This document shows positions 46,989 to 57,023 of a DNA stretch of 64,000 nucleotides, piece by piece. Location: NCBI RefSeq assembly GCF_013618865.1, contig NZ_JABSOE010000009.1, forward strand, positions 25,426 through 89,425, given 5' to 3'. Both the position numbers and the translations under genes were made by a program. This stretch comes from Phocaeicola faecicola (GTDB taxonomy: Bacteria > Bacteroidota > Bacteroidia > Bacteroidales > Bacteroidaceae). A model generated the notes under the pieces. It saw only the letters and a program-made list of their open reading frames with translations. It made no database searches and had not been told where the DNA came from. The stretch's first letter is position 1. Every line of letters begins with the position of its first letter.

Positions 46989-47807
46989 TTACAGTTTGTA
47001 TACTAGCTCGCGCACATATCCGGCCCATTCTGCCGCACTCTTCGAGTGGTCGAAGGTCTGCCAGGGAATCGGCTTCCCGATGGTCACCTTAAAGGTTTTG
47101 TGACGATTCCTGAACATCTCGTCGGCCAAGTACAGCATCGCAATATTAAACTTGATACCCAGGAACTTGCAGATATTGGCCAAGCGGTAGAAGAAGTCAG
47201 AATTCCGGCCTTCGAAATGGATAGGCACCACATATCTCTGAGTCTCGACACTCTTTGAGATAAAGGTTTTCTTCCAGGCCAGGTCTTTTATGACACCTCC
47301 CTGCCTGCGGGAACACAATCCGGCCGGGAACATGATGATGTGACTGTCGGAACGGAAACCGGCCTCGACCATGCGGGGAAAATCACGCGACTGCGACCCC
47401 GTCTTGTTGATAGGAATGCACAACGGAGCCAGTCCGTGCAGATTCATCAGCAAATCATTGACCAAATATTTAATCTTTCCCTGATAATGCTTGCCCAGCA
47501 AGTAACCAAGGGCAACTCCATCCTGACCGCCCAGCGGATGATTGGATACAAAGGTACATAATCCGTCCTGCGGCAGATTCTCCAGTCCGTGAACGTCCAG
47601 TTTCACATCCAGAAAATCCATGCACGCTTCCAGAAAATCCACACCACTTCGATCTTTTACACTGGTCAGAAAAGCATTAATCTCTTCCTGATGCACAATC
47701 CTCTTCAGATAAGAGACCAAAAAACGGGGAATCCGGCCTGCCTTCTTTCCAGCTTTTTCTTTTATAATCTTGTCAATATCAATCAAAAATATCGAATCGC
47801 CAGCCAT
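46989..47807 (-). CDS. glsA: Glycine-lipid O-acyltransferase (PlsC-like)
   Basis: This 272-residue membrane-associated acyltransferase probably esterifies the hydroxyl of the lyso-glycine lipid made by GlsB. The PlsC-type block is SNHPLGGQDGVAL (catalytic His about residue 90), followed by CIPINKTGSQSRDF and MFPAGLCSRRQGG, the acceptor-binding motifs. It is first in the minus-strand pair, with start ATG 47807. The dcw cluster starts divergently 345 bp away. Products would be abundant membrane amino-acid lipids of this phylum. Confidence 0.82.
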   Translation of the reverse strand: MAGDSIFLIDIDKIIKEKAGKKAGRIPRFLVSYLKRIVHQEEINAFLTSVKDRSGVDFLEACMDFLDVKLDVHGLENLPQDGLCTFVSNHPLGGQDGVALGYLLGKHYQGKIKYLVNDLLMNLHGLAPLCIPINKTGSQSRDFPRMVEAGFRSDSHIIMFPAGLCSRRQGGVIKDLAWKKTFISKSVETQRYVVPIHFEGRNSDFFYRLANICKFLGIKFNIAMLYLADEMFRNRHKTFKVTIGKPIPWQTFDHSKSAAEWAGYVRELVYKL

Positions 47808-48152
47808 TATTCAATTCATAGATTTGTTTGCAAAAGTAACTTATCTTTTGATAAATCCCTACATATTTGATGAAATATGATGATAATTACCTAAAAAAAG
47901 CAGAAAAGTCGGGAAAACAATGCACAAATCGGCAGGCATTGAGCAATATTCATACCCGGTCGGGACCCCTCAAAAACGCAGGAAAAAGAAAACATCCGGG
48001 CAGCCCGGATCACTATTCCCGGAAGCCGGTATACCTGTTGATAACTTTTTATATTTTTCCGAAAATTTATATCCGCTAATTATAGGGAAATATGTAATTT
48101 TACACACTCTATGTAATATAATAAGGTAATTTCACTTTAAGTTTACAAAACA
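47808..48152. other. Gene-free interval before the dcw cluster; no mraZ
   Basis: The 345-bp gap between glsA (minus) and rsmH (plus) has short open frames without recognisable domains. It contains the glsA -7 element and AT-rich sequence near 48060-48110 that may hold the dcw promoter, but no clean TAnnTTTG was seen there. mraZ, which often precedes rsmH, is not present. Confidence 0.65.
47831..47838 (-). promoter_or_regulatory. Promoter -7 element of glsA-glsB
   Basis: The minus strand reads TACTTTTG (TAnnTTTG), 24 bases before the ATG at 47807. Confidence 0.5.
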
Positions 48153-49067
48153 ATGAACGAGACGGAAACAATTTATCACATTCCCGTATTGCTGAACGAA
48201 AGCATTGACGGGATGAATCTCCAGCCTGGAGGTATTTATACAGACATGACCTTCGGAGGAGGGGGACATTCCAAGGAGATACTTCGCAGAATGGACAAAG
48301 ACAGCCGCCTGTTCAGTTTCGACCAGGATGAGGATGCGGAAAAGAACATCGTCAACGATCCGCGGTTTACGTTTGTACGGAGCAATTTCAGATACTTACA
48401 TAACTTCTTGCGCTACTACGGTGTGGAAAAGGTCGATGCCGTACTGGCCGATCTGGGGGTATCCTCTCATCACTTCGATGATGCAGAACGGGGATTTTCC
48501 TTCCGCTTTGACGGAAAGCTCGATATGAGAATGAACAAGCGGGCGGGAATGACGGCAGCCGATATTGTAAACAACTACGAGGAAGAGAAACTGGCAGATA
48601 TCTTTTACCTGTACGGGGAACTGAAAAACAGCCGGAAGCTGGCATCAGTGCTGGTCAAGGCACGCACGCAGAAGAGCATACAGACCATCGGTGATTTTCT
48701 GGAGGTGGTGAAGCCGCTGTTCGGACGGGAACGGGAAAAGAAGGAACTGGCCAAGGTGTTTCAGGCACTACGGATTGAGGTGAACCAGGAAATGGAGGCA
48801 CTGAAAGAAATGCTTTATGCAGCCACCGAGGCGCTGAAGCCCGGAGGAAGACTCGTAATAATCACGTATCACTCCCTGGAAGACAGGATGGTAAAAAACC
48901 TGATCAAGACAGGAAACGTGGAAGGGAAAATGGAGCAGGATTTCTTCGGAAACATCCAGACGCCGTTCCGGGCTGTCAACAACAAGGTAATCGTACCCTC
49001 TGATGAGGAAATAAACCAGAATCCGCGTTCACGAAGCGCCAAGCTCCGCATCGCTGAAAAAAGATAG
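48153..49067 (+). CDS. rsmH: 16S rRNA m4C1402 methyltransferase
   Basis: This 304-residue SAM-dependent enzyme N4-methylates C1402 of 16S rRNA. The SAM site is YTDMTFGGGGHS (about 29-40), and ADLGVSSHHFDDAERGFSF and RSRSAKLR-like C-terminal motifs are diagnostic of RsmH (MraW). The helical insert between about 115 and 210 is present. It is the first gene of the division and cell-wall cluster and lies 4 bp before the FtsL-like gene. Confidence 0.96.
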   Translation: MNETETIYHIPVLLNESIDGMNLQPGGIYTDMTFGGGGHSKEILRRMDKDSRLFSFDQDEDAEKNIVNDPRFTFVRSNFRYLHNFLRYYGVEKVDAVLADLGVSSHHFDDAERGFSFRFDGKLDMRMNKRAGMTAADIVNNYEEEKLADIFYLYGELKNSRKLASVLVKARTQKSIQTIGDFLEVVKPLFGREREKKELAKVFQALRIEVNQEMEALKEMLYAATEALKPGGRLVIITYHSLEDRMVKNLIKTGNVEGKMEQDFFGNIQTPFRAVNNKVIVPSDEEINQNPRSRSAKLRIAEKR

Positions 49068-49071
49068 GCAT

Positions 49072-49404
49072 ATGGAAGAGAAAGACAACAAATCGCATAT
49101 TACGCTGAAGAGCATTTTGGGTGGAGATATCCTGGCACATGATTTTTTCAAGCGCCAGGCCAATCTGATCATCCTGATTGTAATCATGACGATTCTTTAC
49201 ATTGACAACCGGTATTCGAGCCAACAGGAGCTGATTGAAATAGACCGTCTGAAGAAAGAACTGACAGACATCAAGTATGATGCGCTGACCATTTCTTCCG
49301 AACTGACCGAACGAAGCCGTCAGTCGCGCATCGAAGAATATATTTCATCGAAGGGAACTCCGCTGGAAGTGGCCGATACCCCTCCTTATCTGATAAAGGA
49401 ATAA
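49072..49404 (+). CDS. ftsL: FtsL-like small divisome protein
   Basis: This 110-residue bitopic protein has a cytoplasmic N-terminus of about 35 residues, one membrane helix (about 38-50, LIILIVIMTILYI) and a short periplasmic coiled coil (SQQELIEIDRLKKELTDIKYDALTI without the end given). Size, topology and position between rsmH and ftsI are those of FtsL, although sequence identity to proteobacterial FtsL is not visible. It would link the FtsQ and FtsW-FtsI complexes at the septum. Confidence 0.8.
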   Translation: MEEKDNKSHITLKSILGGDILAHDFFKRQANLIILIVIMTILYIDNRYSSQQELIEIDRLKKELTDIKYDALTISSELTERSRQSRIEEYISSKGTPLEVADTPPYLIKE

Positions 49405-49408
49405 GAAA

Positions 49409-51556
49409 ATGATACCAGGACAAAAGAATATAATGCTGAGATACACGTTTATCGTGTTCATTATGGCACTCTTGGCGGTTGCCGTAATTGTCAAGGCCGG
49501 AATCATCATGTTTGCCGAAAGACAGTACTGGAAGGATGTGGCCGACCGGTTTGTAAAGGAGAATGTGGAGATCAGACCCAACCGGGGAAATATCATTTCG
49601 GCCGACGGGAAGCTGATGGCCAGCAGTCTGCCTGAATACAAGATTTACATGGACTTCCAGGCAGGGGGCATGACGAAAGATACCATGCTGATGAATCACC
49701 TGAGCGAAATCTGCAAGGGACTGCATGAGATTTTTCCGTCAAAGAGTGCCCAGGAATTCCGTACACATATATTAAGAGGACGGAAGAAGAAAAGCCGCCA
49801 TTACCTGCTTTACCCCAAGCGTATTTCGTATATCGAATACAAGGAGGTACGCAAATTGCCGGTACTCAATCTGAGCAGCAATCGGGGAGGTCTGCATGCA
49901 GAGGCGTTCAACCAGCGGAAGAAACCGTTCGGCTCACTGGCCATGCGTACGCTGGGAGACATGTTCCCGGACATGGCACAAGGAGCCAAAAACGGTCTGG
50001 AACTGACCTATGATTCCATCCTGAGAGGATACAACGGAATCACACACCGCCAGAAGGTAATGAACAAGTACCTGAACATCGTGGACAAACCGGCTGTAGA
50101 CGGATGCGACATCATTACTACTATTGACGTGGATATGCAGGATATCGCCGAAAAGGCTCTTGTAGACCAGTTGAAAAACCTGGAAGCCCTGTCGGGTGTG
50201 GCAGTTGTCATGGAAGTGGAGACCGGTGAGGTGAAGGCCAATGTCAATATGACCCGGGGCAACGACGGGAACTACTACGAGATGCGCAACCTGGCGGTCA
50301 GCAACCTGATGGAACCGGGTTCGACTTTCAAGACGGCCTCCATCATGGTAGCCCTGGAAGACGGATACATTACACCCGACTACGTGGTGGATACGGGAAC
50401 CGGTCAGGTGAAGATGCACGGCAGCTGGATGAAAGACTGGAACTGGTACAAAGGAGGATATGGAGCCATTGACGTGACGCGCATCATGGAAGTATCCTCG
50501 AATGTGGGTGTATCCAGCATCATCGATAAGTTTTATAAGGACAATCCGCAGAAATTCGTAGACGGGCTGAAGCGGATGAACATCGATACGCCGCTGAACC
50601 TGGGCTTTGTGGGAGAAGCCAGTCCCCGTATCTGGGGTCCGAAGGAAAGGGAAACCATCAAAGGTGCCCTGCCCTGGAGCAAGACCACACTTCCGTGGAT
50701 GAGTATCGGATACGAAACCATGATTCCTCCTATTTATATATTGAATTTTTACAATGCGATAGCGAACAACGGAACCATGGTCAAGCCGAAGTTTGTGAAG
50801 GCCATTTCCAAGAACGGAGAAATTCTGGAAGAATTCCCGACCGAGGTCATCAATCCGAAAATCTGTTCCGACTCCACGCTGCACATGATGCACACCATCT
50901 TGCGTAAGGTAGTTTCGGAAGGACTTGCCAAGCCAGCCGGCAGCAAGCAGTTCAGTGTTTCGGGAAAGACAGGTACGGCACAGATTTCTCAGGGTAAATC
51001 GGGATATAAGTCAGGAGGTGTCAGCTACCTGGTCAGCTTCTGCGGTTACTTCCCGTCGGAAGCCCCCAAATACAGTTGCATTGTATCCATCCAGATTCCG
51101 CACGGACCGGCTTCAGGAGGTCTGCAGGCAGGAAGCGTATTCAGCCGCATTGCGGAACGGGTATATGCCAAGCACCTGTATCTGGACCTGGCTACTGCCA
51201 AAGATTCGACTTCCGTTCTGGTACCGGATGTAAAGCAAGGAGACCTCTCCGAAGCAGCACTGGTACTGAACGAACTGAATATCCGTCATAACGGGACCGA
51301 CCTCACTGCCGGAATACATCCGGTATGGGGAAAAGCAACCCATACGACCGAGAATGTGGACCTCAAGGAACAGAAATTCAGCAAGGGACTTGTGCCGAAC
51401 GTCATCGGAATGGGTGCCAAGGATGCGGTCTTCCTGCTGGAAGAGAAAGGCTTGAGAGTGCGTTTGTCGGGAGTCGGACGAGTGAAAGGACAAAGTCTGC
51501 AGCCGGGAAGTTTCCTGCGCAAGGGACAGACCATTACATTGACATTAACTAATTAG
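49409..51556 (+). CDS. ftsI: Septal penicillin-binding protein (transpeptidase) with PASTA domain
   Basis: This 715-residue class B PBP crosslinks septal peptidoglycan and works with FtsW. An N-terminal helix (about 10-30) is followed by the PBP dimer domain (about 45-230) and the transpeptidase domain. Its active-site motifs are S305-T-F-K, S363-S-N and K520-T-G-T. A PASTA domain (about 655-715, [16 protein letters not shown]) ends the protein; it is absent from E. coli FtsI but usual in Bacteroidetes and Gram-positives. The gene starts 4 bp after the ftsL stop. Confidence 0.95.
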   Translation: MIPGQKNIMLRYTFIVFIMALLAVAVIVKAGIIMFAERQYWKDVADRFVKENVEIRPNRGNIISADGKLMASSLPEYKIYMDFQAGGMTKDTMLMNHLSEICKGLHEIFPSKSAQEFRTHILRGRKKKSRHYLLYPKRISYIEYKEVRKLPVLNLSSNRGGLHAEAFNQRKKPFGSLAMRTLGDMFPDMAQGAKNGLELTYDSILRGYNGITHRQKVMNKYLNIVDKPAVDGCDIITTIDVDMQDIAEKALVDQLKNLEALSGVAVVMEVETGEVKANVNMTRGNDGNYYEMRNLAVSNLMEPGSTFKTASIMVALEDGYITPDYVVDTGTGQVKMHGSWMKDWNWYKGGYGAIDVTRIMEVSSNVGVSSIIDKFYKDNPQKFVDGLKRMNIDTPLNLGFVGEASPRIWGPKERETIKGALPWSKTTLPWMSIGYETMIPPIYILNFYNAIANNGTMVKPKFVKAISKNGEILEEFPTEVINPKICSDSTLHMMHTILRKVVSEGLAKPAGSKQFSVSGKTGTAQISQGKSGYKSGGVSYLVSFCGYFPSEAPKYSCIVSIQIPHGPASGGLQAGSVFSRIAERVYAKHLYLDLATAKDSTSVLVPDVKQGDLSEAALVLNELNIRHNGTDLTAGIHPVWGKATHTTENVDLKEQKFSKGLVPNVIGMGAKDAVFLLEEKGLRVRLSGVGRVKGQSLQPGSFLRKGQTITLTLTN

Positions 51557-51567
51557 AAATTAAGCTT

Positions 51568-53025
51568 ATGAAATTAACAGAAATCATTCAGCCGGTTACC
51601 CTCACCGAAACGGTGGGATGTACCGATCTCGATATTACCGGTATTCAGATGGATTCACGCCTGATTGAACCGGGACAATTGTTTGTGGCCGTAAGAGGTA
51701 CACAGACCGACGGACACGCCTACATCGACAAGGCGATTGAAAAAGGAGCGGTAGCAGTGGTATGCGAACAGATTCCGGAAGTACGCCAGCCGGGAGTAAC
51801 TTATCTGAGCACTCCGGATACGGAGGATGCCGTAGGTAAACTGGCAACCACTTTTTACGGAGATCCGACCTCGAAGCTGGATCTGGTAGGAGTTACGGGT
51901 ACCAACGGCAAGACTACCATTGCCACCTTATTGTATGACATGTTCCGTCACTTCGGATATAAAGTCGGCCTGTTGTCTACCGTATGCAACTACATCGACG
52001 GAGAGGCTATCCCGACCGACCACACCACGCCCGACCCGATTACCCTGAACCGCCTGCTGGGAAGAATGGCCGACGAAGGCTGTAAGTACGCCTTCATGGA
52101 AGTCAGCTCACACTCGGTAGCCCAGAAGCGTATCGGAGGACTGAAGTTTGCAGGAGGTATCTTTACGAACCTGACTCGCGACCACCTGGATTACCACAAG
52201 ACGGTGGAGAATTACCTGAAGGCGAAAAAGGCTTTCTTCGACGGACTGCCGAAAACAGCTTTTGCACTGACCAATGCCGATGACAAGAACGGCATGGTCA
52301 TGGTACAGAATACCCGGGCCAAGGTTGCCACCTACTCCCTGCGCACCCTGTGCGACTTCAAGGGAAAGGTACTGGAAGATGGTTTTGAAGGTATGCTGAT
52401 GGACATCAACCAGCGCGAAGTCAACGTACAGTTCATCGGACGCTTCAATGCCTCCAACCTGCTGGCCGTATACGGTGCGGCCTGTCTGCTGGGCAAGCAA
52501 CCGGAAGAGGTGCTGATTGCGCTGAGTATGCTGCGCCCTGTATCCGGACGCTTTGATGCTCTCCGCTCACCGAAGGGCTATACGGCCATCGTAGACTATG
52601 CACACACGCCGGACGCACTGGAAAATGTACTGAATGCCATCCAGGAGGTACTCGACGGCAGAGGAAAGGTCATCACGGTAGTGGGAGCCGGCGGCAACCG
52701 CGACAAAGGAAAGCGCCCGCTGATGGCTCAGGAAGCCGTAAAACAGAGCGACAAGGTGATTATCACTTCCGACAATCCGCGCTTTGAAGAGCCTCAGGAC
52801 ATCATCAACGACATGCTGGCCGGTGTAAGCAAGGAGGACATGTCGCGCGTGCTGGCAATCGTAGAACGCAAAGAGGCTATACGGACAGCCTGCATGCTGG
52901 CCCAGCCGGGAGATGTGATACTGGTAGCCGGAAAGGGACATGAGAACTATCAGGATGTAAAGGGAGTAAAGCATCATTTTGATGACAAGGAGGTTTTAAA
53001 GGAAGTGTTTGACAACGAATTATAA
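51568..53025 (+). CDS. murE: UDP-MurNAc-tripeptide ligase, meso-DAP adding
   Basis: This 485-residue cytoplasmic ligase adds the third amino acid to UDP-MurNAc-L-Ala-D-Glu. The ATP site is [10 protein letters not shown] (about 109-118) and the conserved HTTPDP block follows. The amino-acid-binding motif is D402-N-P-R405, which marks meso-diaminopimelate and not lysine ligases. It sits 11 bp after ftsI and 8 bp before mraY. Confidence 0.96.
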   Translation: MKLTEIIQPVTLTETVGCTDLDITGIQMDSRLIEPGQLFVAVRGTQTDGHAYIDKAIEKGAVAVVCEQIPEVRQPGVTYLSTPDTEDAVGKLATTFYGDPTSKLDLVGVTGTNGKTTIATLLYDMFRHFGYKVGLLSTVCNYIDGEAIPTDHTTPDPITLNRLLGRMADEGCKYAFMEVSSHSVAQKRIGGLKFAGGIFTNLTRDHLDYHKTVENYLKAKKAFFDGLPKTAFALTNADDKNGMVMVQNTRAKVATYSLRTLCDFKGKVLEDGFEGMLMDINQREVNVQFIGRFNASNLLAVYGAACLLGKQPEEVLIALSMLRPVSGRFDALRSPKGYTAIVDYAHTPDALENVLNAIQEVLDGRGKVITVVGAGGNRDKGKRPLMAQEAVKQSDKVIITSDNPRFEEPQDIINDMLAGVSKEDMSRVLAIVERKEAIRTACMLAQPGDVILVAGKGHENYQDVKGVKHHFDDKEVLKEVFDNEL

Positions 53026-53033
53026 TTGAAACA

Positions 53034-54302
53034 ATGTTATACTATTTATTCAACTATCTGGAGCAGTTTGATTTTCCGGGAGCCCGCATGTTCGGCTACG
53101 TATCTTTCCGGTCACTGATGGCTGTCATCCTGTCTTTGCTGATTTCCGCTATTTTCGGTGAATATTTCATTAACCTGCTGAAGCGGAAACAGATTACGGA
53201 AACGCAGCGTGACGCATCCATCGACCCTTTTAATGTGGGAAAAGTGGGAGTGCCTACCATGGGAGGTATCATCATCATTGTAGCCATACTGATTCCTTGC
53301 CTGTTGCTGGGTAAACTGCATAATGTATACATGATACTGATGCTGATTACTACGGTCTGGCTGGGTACGCTGGGCTTTCTGGACGACTACATCAAGGTAT
53401 TCCGGAAAGACAAGGAAGGACTGCACGGAAAGTTCAAGATCATCGGTCAGGTAGGATTGGGACTGATTGTCGGACTGACGCTTTATCTCAGTCCGGATGT
53501 AGTGATACGGGAGAATGTGGAGATACAGCAGGACGGACATATTGTGGACGTAGTGCACAAGAACCACGATGAGAAATCGACCAAGACGACGATTCCGTTC
53601 TTCAAGAACAACAATTTTGACTATGCAGACCTGGTTGGCTTCATGGGAGACCAGGCACAGACAGTGGGATGGATTGTCTTCGTGCTGGTTACCATCTTTG
53701 TGGTAACGGCGGTATCCAACGGGGCCAACCTGAATGACGGTATGGACGGTATGGCTGCGGGTAATTCGGCCATCATCGGAGTCACGCTGGGAATACTGGC
53801 CTACGTGTCGAGCCATATTGAATATGCCAGCTACCTGAATATCATGTATATACCGGGAAGCGAGGAGCTGGTAATCTATATCTGTGCCTTCATCGGAGCA
53901 TTGATCGGTTTCCTTTGGTACAATGCCTTCCCGGCACAAGTATTCATGGGAGATACGGGCAGTCTGACCATCGGAGGTATCATTGCCGTATTTGCCATTA
54001 TCATCCACAAGGAACTGCTGATTCCGATTCTTTGCGGAATCTTCCTGGTAGAGAACCTGTCGGTAATCCTGCAGGTGAAATATTTCCAGAAAGGAAAGAA
54101 AAAAGGAATCAAACAACGGGTATTCAAGCGGACACCGATACACGATCATTTCCGGACCACAGTGGCACAACTCGATCCGAACTGTACGTATCTGTTCACC
54201 AAACCCGATAATGTATATCATGAATCCAAGATTACGGTCCGTTTCTGGATTGTAACCATCGTACTGGCAGCCATTACGATCATAACTTTAAAAATACGAT
54301 AA
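53034..54302 (+). CDS. mraY: Phospho-MurNAc-pentapeptide translocase
   Basis: This 422-residue integral membrane enzyme makes lipid I by joining phospho-MurNAc-pentapeptide to undecaprenyl phosphate. About ten helices carry the hallmarks PTMGGIIII, FLDDYIKV (Asp pair) and NLNDGMDGMAAG. It is about 60 residues longer than E. coli MraY. The extra length is a loop near 160-220 (DVVIRENVEIQQDGHIVDV region), a known Bacteroidetes trait. It lies within the tightly packed dcw operon. Confidence 0.96.
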   Translation: MLYYLFNYLEQFDFPGARMFGYVSFRSLMAVILSLLISAIFGEYFINLLKRKQITETQRDASIDPFNVGKVGVPTMGGIIIIVAILIPCLLLGKLHNVYMILMLITTVWLGTLGFLDDYIKVFRKDKEGLHGKFKIIGQVGLGLIVGLTLYLSPDVVIRENVEIQQDGHIVDVVHKNHDEKSTKTTIPFFKNNNFDYADLVGFMGDQAQTVGWIVFVLVTIFVVTAVSNGANLNDGMDGMAAGNSAIIGVTLGILAYVSSHIEYASYLNIMYIPGSEELVIYICAFIGALIGFLWYNAFPAQVFMGDTGSLTIGGIIAVFAIIIHKELLIPILCGIFLVENLSVILQVKYFQKGKKKGIKQRVFKRTPIHDHFRTTVAQLDPNCTYLFTKPDNVYHESKITVRFWIVTIVLAAITIITLKIR

Positions 54303-54306
54303 AACC

Positions 54307-55641
54307 ATGGCAAAAAGAATTGTCATTTTAGGAGCAGGAGAGAGCGGCGCGGGAGCAGCCGTTCTGGCAAAGAAGAAAGGATTTGACACCTTTGTTTCGG
54401 ACATGTCTTCCATCAAGGATAAATACAAGAAAATGCTGGATGACAGAAATATTGAATGGGAAGAGGGCAAGCATACGGAAGCACTTATTCTGAATGCGGA
54501 TGAGGTAATCAAAAGTCCGGGTATCCCGAACGATGCACCTATCATCCTGAAGCTGAAGGAGAAGGGTATTCCTGTAATCTCTGAAATCGAATTTGCGGGC
54601 CGCTATACGCATGCAAAAATGATCTGCATCACCGGAAGCAACGGTAAGACTACGACGACTTCGCTGATTTATCATATTTTCAAGAAAGCCGGACTGAATG
54701 TGGGACTTGCGGGAAACATCGGCCAGAGCCTGGCTTATCAGATTGCGGAATGCGACTATGATTATTATGTCATCGAACTGAGCAGTTTCCAGCTGGACAA
54801 CATGTATCAGTTCCATGCCAACATCGCCGTGCTGATGAACATCACACCAGACCATCTGGACCGCTACGACTATAACATGCAGAACTACGTAGATGCCAAG
54901 TTCCGCATCATCCAGAACCAGACAGACAACGATGCATTCATCTTCTGGAACGATGACCCGGTCATTCAGGGCGAACTGCACAAGTACGGCATCCACGGAC
55001 GTTTCTATCCGTTTGCCGAAAAGAAGAAAGAGGGACTGGCAGCTTTCGTAGAACAGAACAAGGTCTGCTTCACCAAACCGATTGAGTTCAACATGGAGCA
55101 GGAAGAACTGGCGCTGACCGGTACGCATAACCTGTTCAACTCAATGGCTGCCGGTATCTCGGCCAACATTGCGGGAATCCGCAAGGAATGCATCCGGGAA
55201 GCATTGAGCGACTTCAAGGGAGTGGAACACCGTCTGGAAAAGGTAGCACGGGTACGGGGTGTTGACTACATCAATGACTCAAAGGCTACCAATGTCAACT
55301 CTTGCTGGTATGCCCTGCAGAGCATGCGTACCAAAACCGTACTGATCCTGGGCGGAAAGGACAAGGGAAACGACTACAACGAAATCGCCGGACTGGTGAA
55401 GGAAAAGTGCAGCGGACTGATTTTCCTGGGACTGCACAACGAAAAGTTGCATGCGTTCTTCGATTCCTTCGGCCTTCCGATTGCCGATGTACAGAGCATG
55501 AAAGATGCCGTAGATGCTGCCTACAAGATGGCCCAGAAAGGCGAAACCGTCTTGCTCAGTCCGTGTTGTGCCAGCTTCGACCTGTTCAAGAGCTACGAGG
55601 ACCGGGGAGACCAGTTTAAAGAATGTGTAAGAAACTTATAA
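54307..55641 (+). CDS. murD: UDP-MurNAc-L-alanine:D-glutamate ligase
   Basis: This 444-residue cytoplasmic Mur ligase adds D-glutamate. It has an N-terminal Rossmann domain (ILGAGESGAGAAVLAKK), an ATP site CITGSNGKTTTTSL (about 112-125), the MNITPDHLDRY block and a C-terminal domain with NDSKATN and LSPCCASFDLF. It starts 4 bp after mraY, and a 20-bp gap leads to ftsW. Confidence 0.96.
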   Translation: MAKRIVILGAGESGAGAAVLAKKKGFDTFVSDMSSIKDKYKKMLDDRNIEWEEGKHTEALILNADEVIKSPGIPNDAPIILKLKEKGIPVISEIEFAGRYTHAKMICITGSNGKTTTTSLIYHIFKKAGLNVGLAGNIGQSLAYQIAECDYDYYVIELSSFQLDNMYQFHANIAVLMNITPDHLDRYDYNMQNYVDAKFRIIQNQTDNDAFIFWNDDPVIQGELHKYGIHGRFYPFAEKKKEGLAAFVEQNKVCFTKPIEFNMEQEELALTGTHNLFNSMAAGISANIAGIRKECIREALSDFKGVEHRLEKVARVRGVDYINDSKATNVNSCWYALQSMRTKTVLILGGKDKGNDYNEIAGLVKEKCSGLIFLGLHNEKLHAFFDSFGLPIADVQSMKDAVDAAYKMAQKGETVLLSPCCASFDLFKSYEDRGDQFKECVRNL

Positions 55642-55661
55642 TTAAAATCTAACTGTCTAGC

Positions 55662-56900
55662 ATGGACTTGTTGAGAAATTTTTTCAAAGGAGACAAAGTG
55701 GTATGGATTATTTTCCTGGCACTCTGTCTCGTATCCATCATCGAGGTGTTCAGTGCATCCAGTACACTGACTTATAAAAGCGGGGACCACTGGGGCCCTA
55801 TCACGAACCACCTGATTCTGCTGACGGTAGGTGCGTTTGTGGTCTGGATTACGCACAACCTCCCTTGCCGGCTGTTTAAAATCGGTATTCTGCTGTATCC
55901 GGTTGCTATCATACTGCTGATTATCGTACTAAGTATGTCGGCCATCAACGGGGCCAGCCGGTGGATCGACCTGGGAGTGGTACAGTTCCAGCCTTCGGAA
56001 CTGGCTAAAATGGCGACAATCATCACTGTGGCATTTATCCTGTCGCGAATGCAGGAGGAAAAACAAGCCAACCGAAAGGCTATCAAATACATTCTGATAG
56101 TAACCGGATTCACCTGTTTGTTTATCGTCACAGAAAACCTTTCGACCGCCCTGTTGCTGGTGATCAGTGTATACCTGATGATGATTATCGGGCGCATTCC
56201 TTTCAAACAAATGGCCCTGCTGACAGGAGCTGGAGTTGCCGCCCTGGTCATCGGATTAAGTACCATCAAATACGTACCGGCAGAAACCTGGGATACAATC
56301 GGACTGCACCGTATGACGACCTGGCAGAACCGTCTGAACAGTCATTTCGACAAGTCGCAGATTCCTCCAGAGAAGTTCGATATCGACGGGGATGCCCAGA
56401 TTGCGCATGCCAACATCGCTCTTGCCACAAGTCACGTGATTGGTAAGGGGCCGGGAAACAGTGTGCAGAGAGACTTTCTTTCGCAGGCTTTCTCCGACTT
56501 TATCTATGCCATCATCATTGAAGAGCTGGGACTGATCGGAGGAGGTATTGTGGCCTTCCTGTACATCTGGCTGCTGATGCGTATCGGAAAAATAGCCCGA
56601 TATTGCGACAAGTCTTATTACTCTTTCCTGATTATGGGAATCGGTTTCCTGCTGGCTACACAAGCCATGTTCAACATGATGGTGGCCGTGGGTATTCTTC
56701 CGGTAACGGGACAGCCTCTCCCGCTGATCAGTAAGGGAGGAACCGCCACACTGGTCAACAGTGCGTACATCGGCATTATTCTCAGTGTAAGCCGCTACGT
56801 GGAAGAGCTTAAAAAGAAAGAACAAGAGGAGGCACTGACTGCTGCGGGAGAGAAACAGATTCCCTCTGATTCACAGCCGGAGCCTGCCGGAGAAGCATAA
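55662..56900 (+). CDS. ftsW: Septal peptidoglycan glycosyltransferase, SEDS family
   Basis: This 412-residue SEDS protein polymerises lipid II at the septum with FtsI. It has about ten helices. Motifs include NGASRWIDLG, FQPSELAKM, a large periplasmic loop with the catalytic-type region around residues 215-255, and VTGQPLPLISKGGTA near the end. The C-terminal cytoplasmic tail is rich in Glu and Lys. A 123-bp gap to murG, with its own promoter, follows. Confidence 0.95.
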   Translation: MDLLRNFFKGDKVVWIIFLALCLVSIIEVFSASSTLTYKSGDHWGPITNHLILLTVGAFVVWITHNLPCRLFKIGILLYPVAIILLIIVLSMSAINGASRWIDLGVVQFQPSELAKMATIITVAFILSRMQEEKQANRKAIKYILIVTGFTCLFIVTENLSTALLLVISVYLMMIIGRIPFKQMALLTGAGVAALVIGLSTIKYVPAETWDTIGLHRMTTWQNRLNSHFDKSQIPPEKFDIDGDAQIAHANIALATSHVIGKGPGNSVQRDFLSQAFSDFIYAIIIEELGLIGGGIVAFLYIWLLMRIGKIARYCDKSYYSFLIMGIGFLLATQAMFNMMVAVGILPVTGQPLPLISKGGTATLVNSAYIGIILSVSRYVEELKKKEQEEALTAAGEKQIPSDSQPEPAGEA

Positions 56901-56999
56901 TAAAGTGAAAGGATTCTGATAAAAAAGTAAGACTCCACATTATTCGGAGAAGACCAATAAAAGTGGAATTTTACGCATCCTTTTTATAAGTTTATTCGT

Positions 57000-57007
57000 T
57001 AACTTTG
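57000..57007 (+). promoter_or_regulatory. Internal promoter -7 element before murG
   Basis: TAACTTTG matches TAnnTTTG and lies in the only sizeable gap of the dcw cluster, 17 bases before the murG ATG. It could drive the murG-murC-ftsQ-ftsA-ftsZ part separately. Confidence 0.5.
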
Positions 57008-57023
57008 CAAAAAATAAGAAGTT

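Noticed and set aside
47867..48129. Short open frames (about 70 residues) before rsmH, considered as mraZ remnants
   Set aside because: No MraZ-like AbrB motif is visible and composition is that of intergenic DNA.
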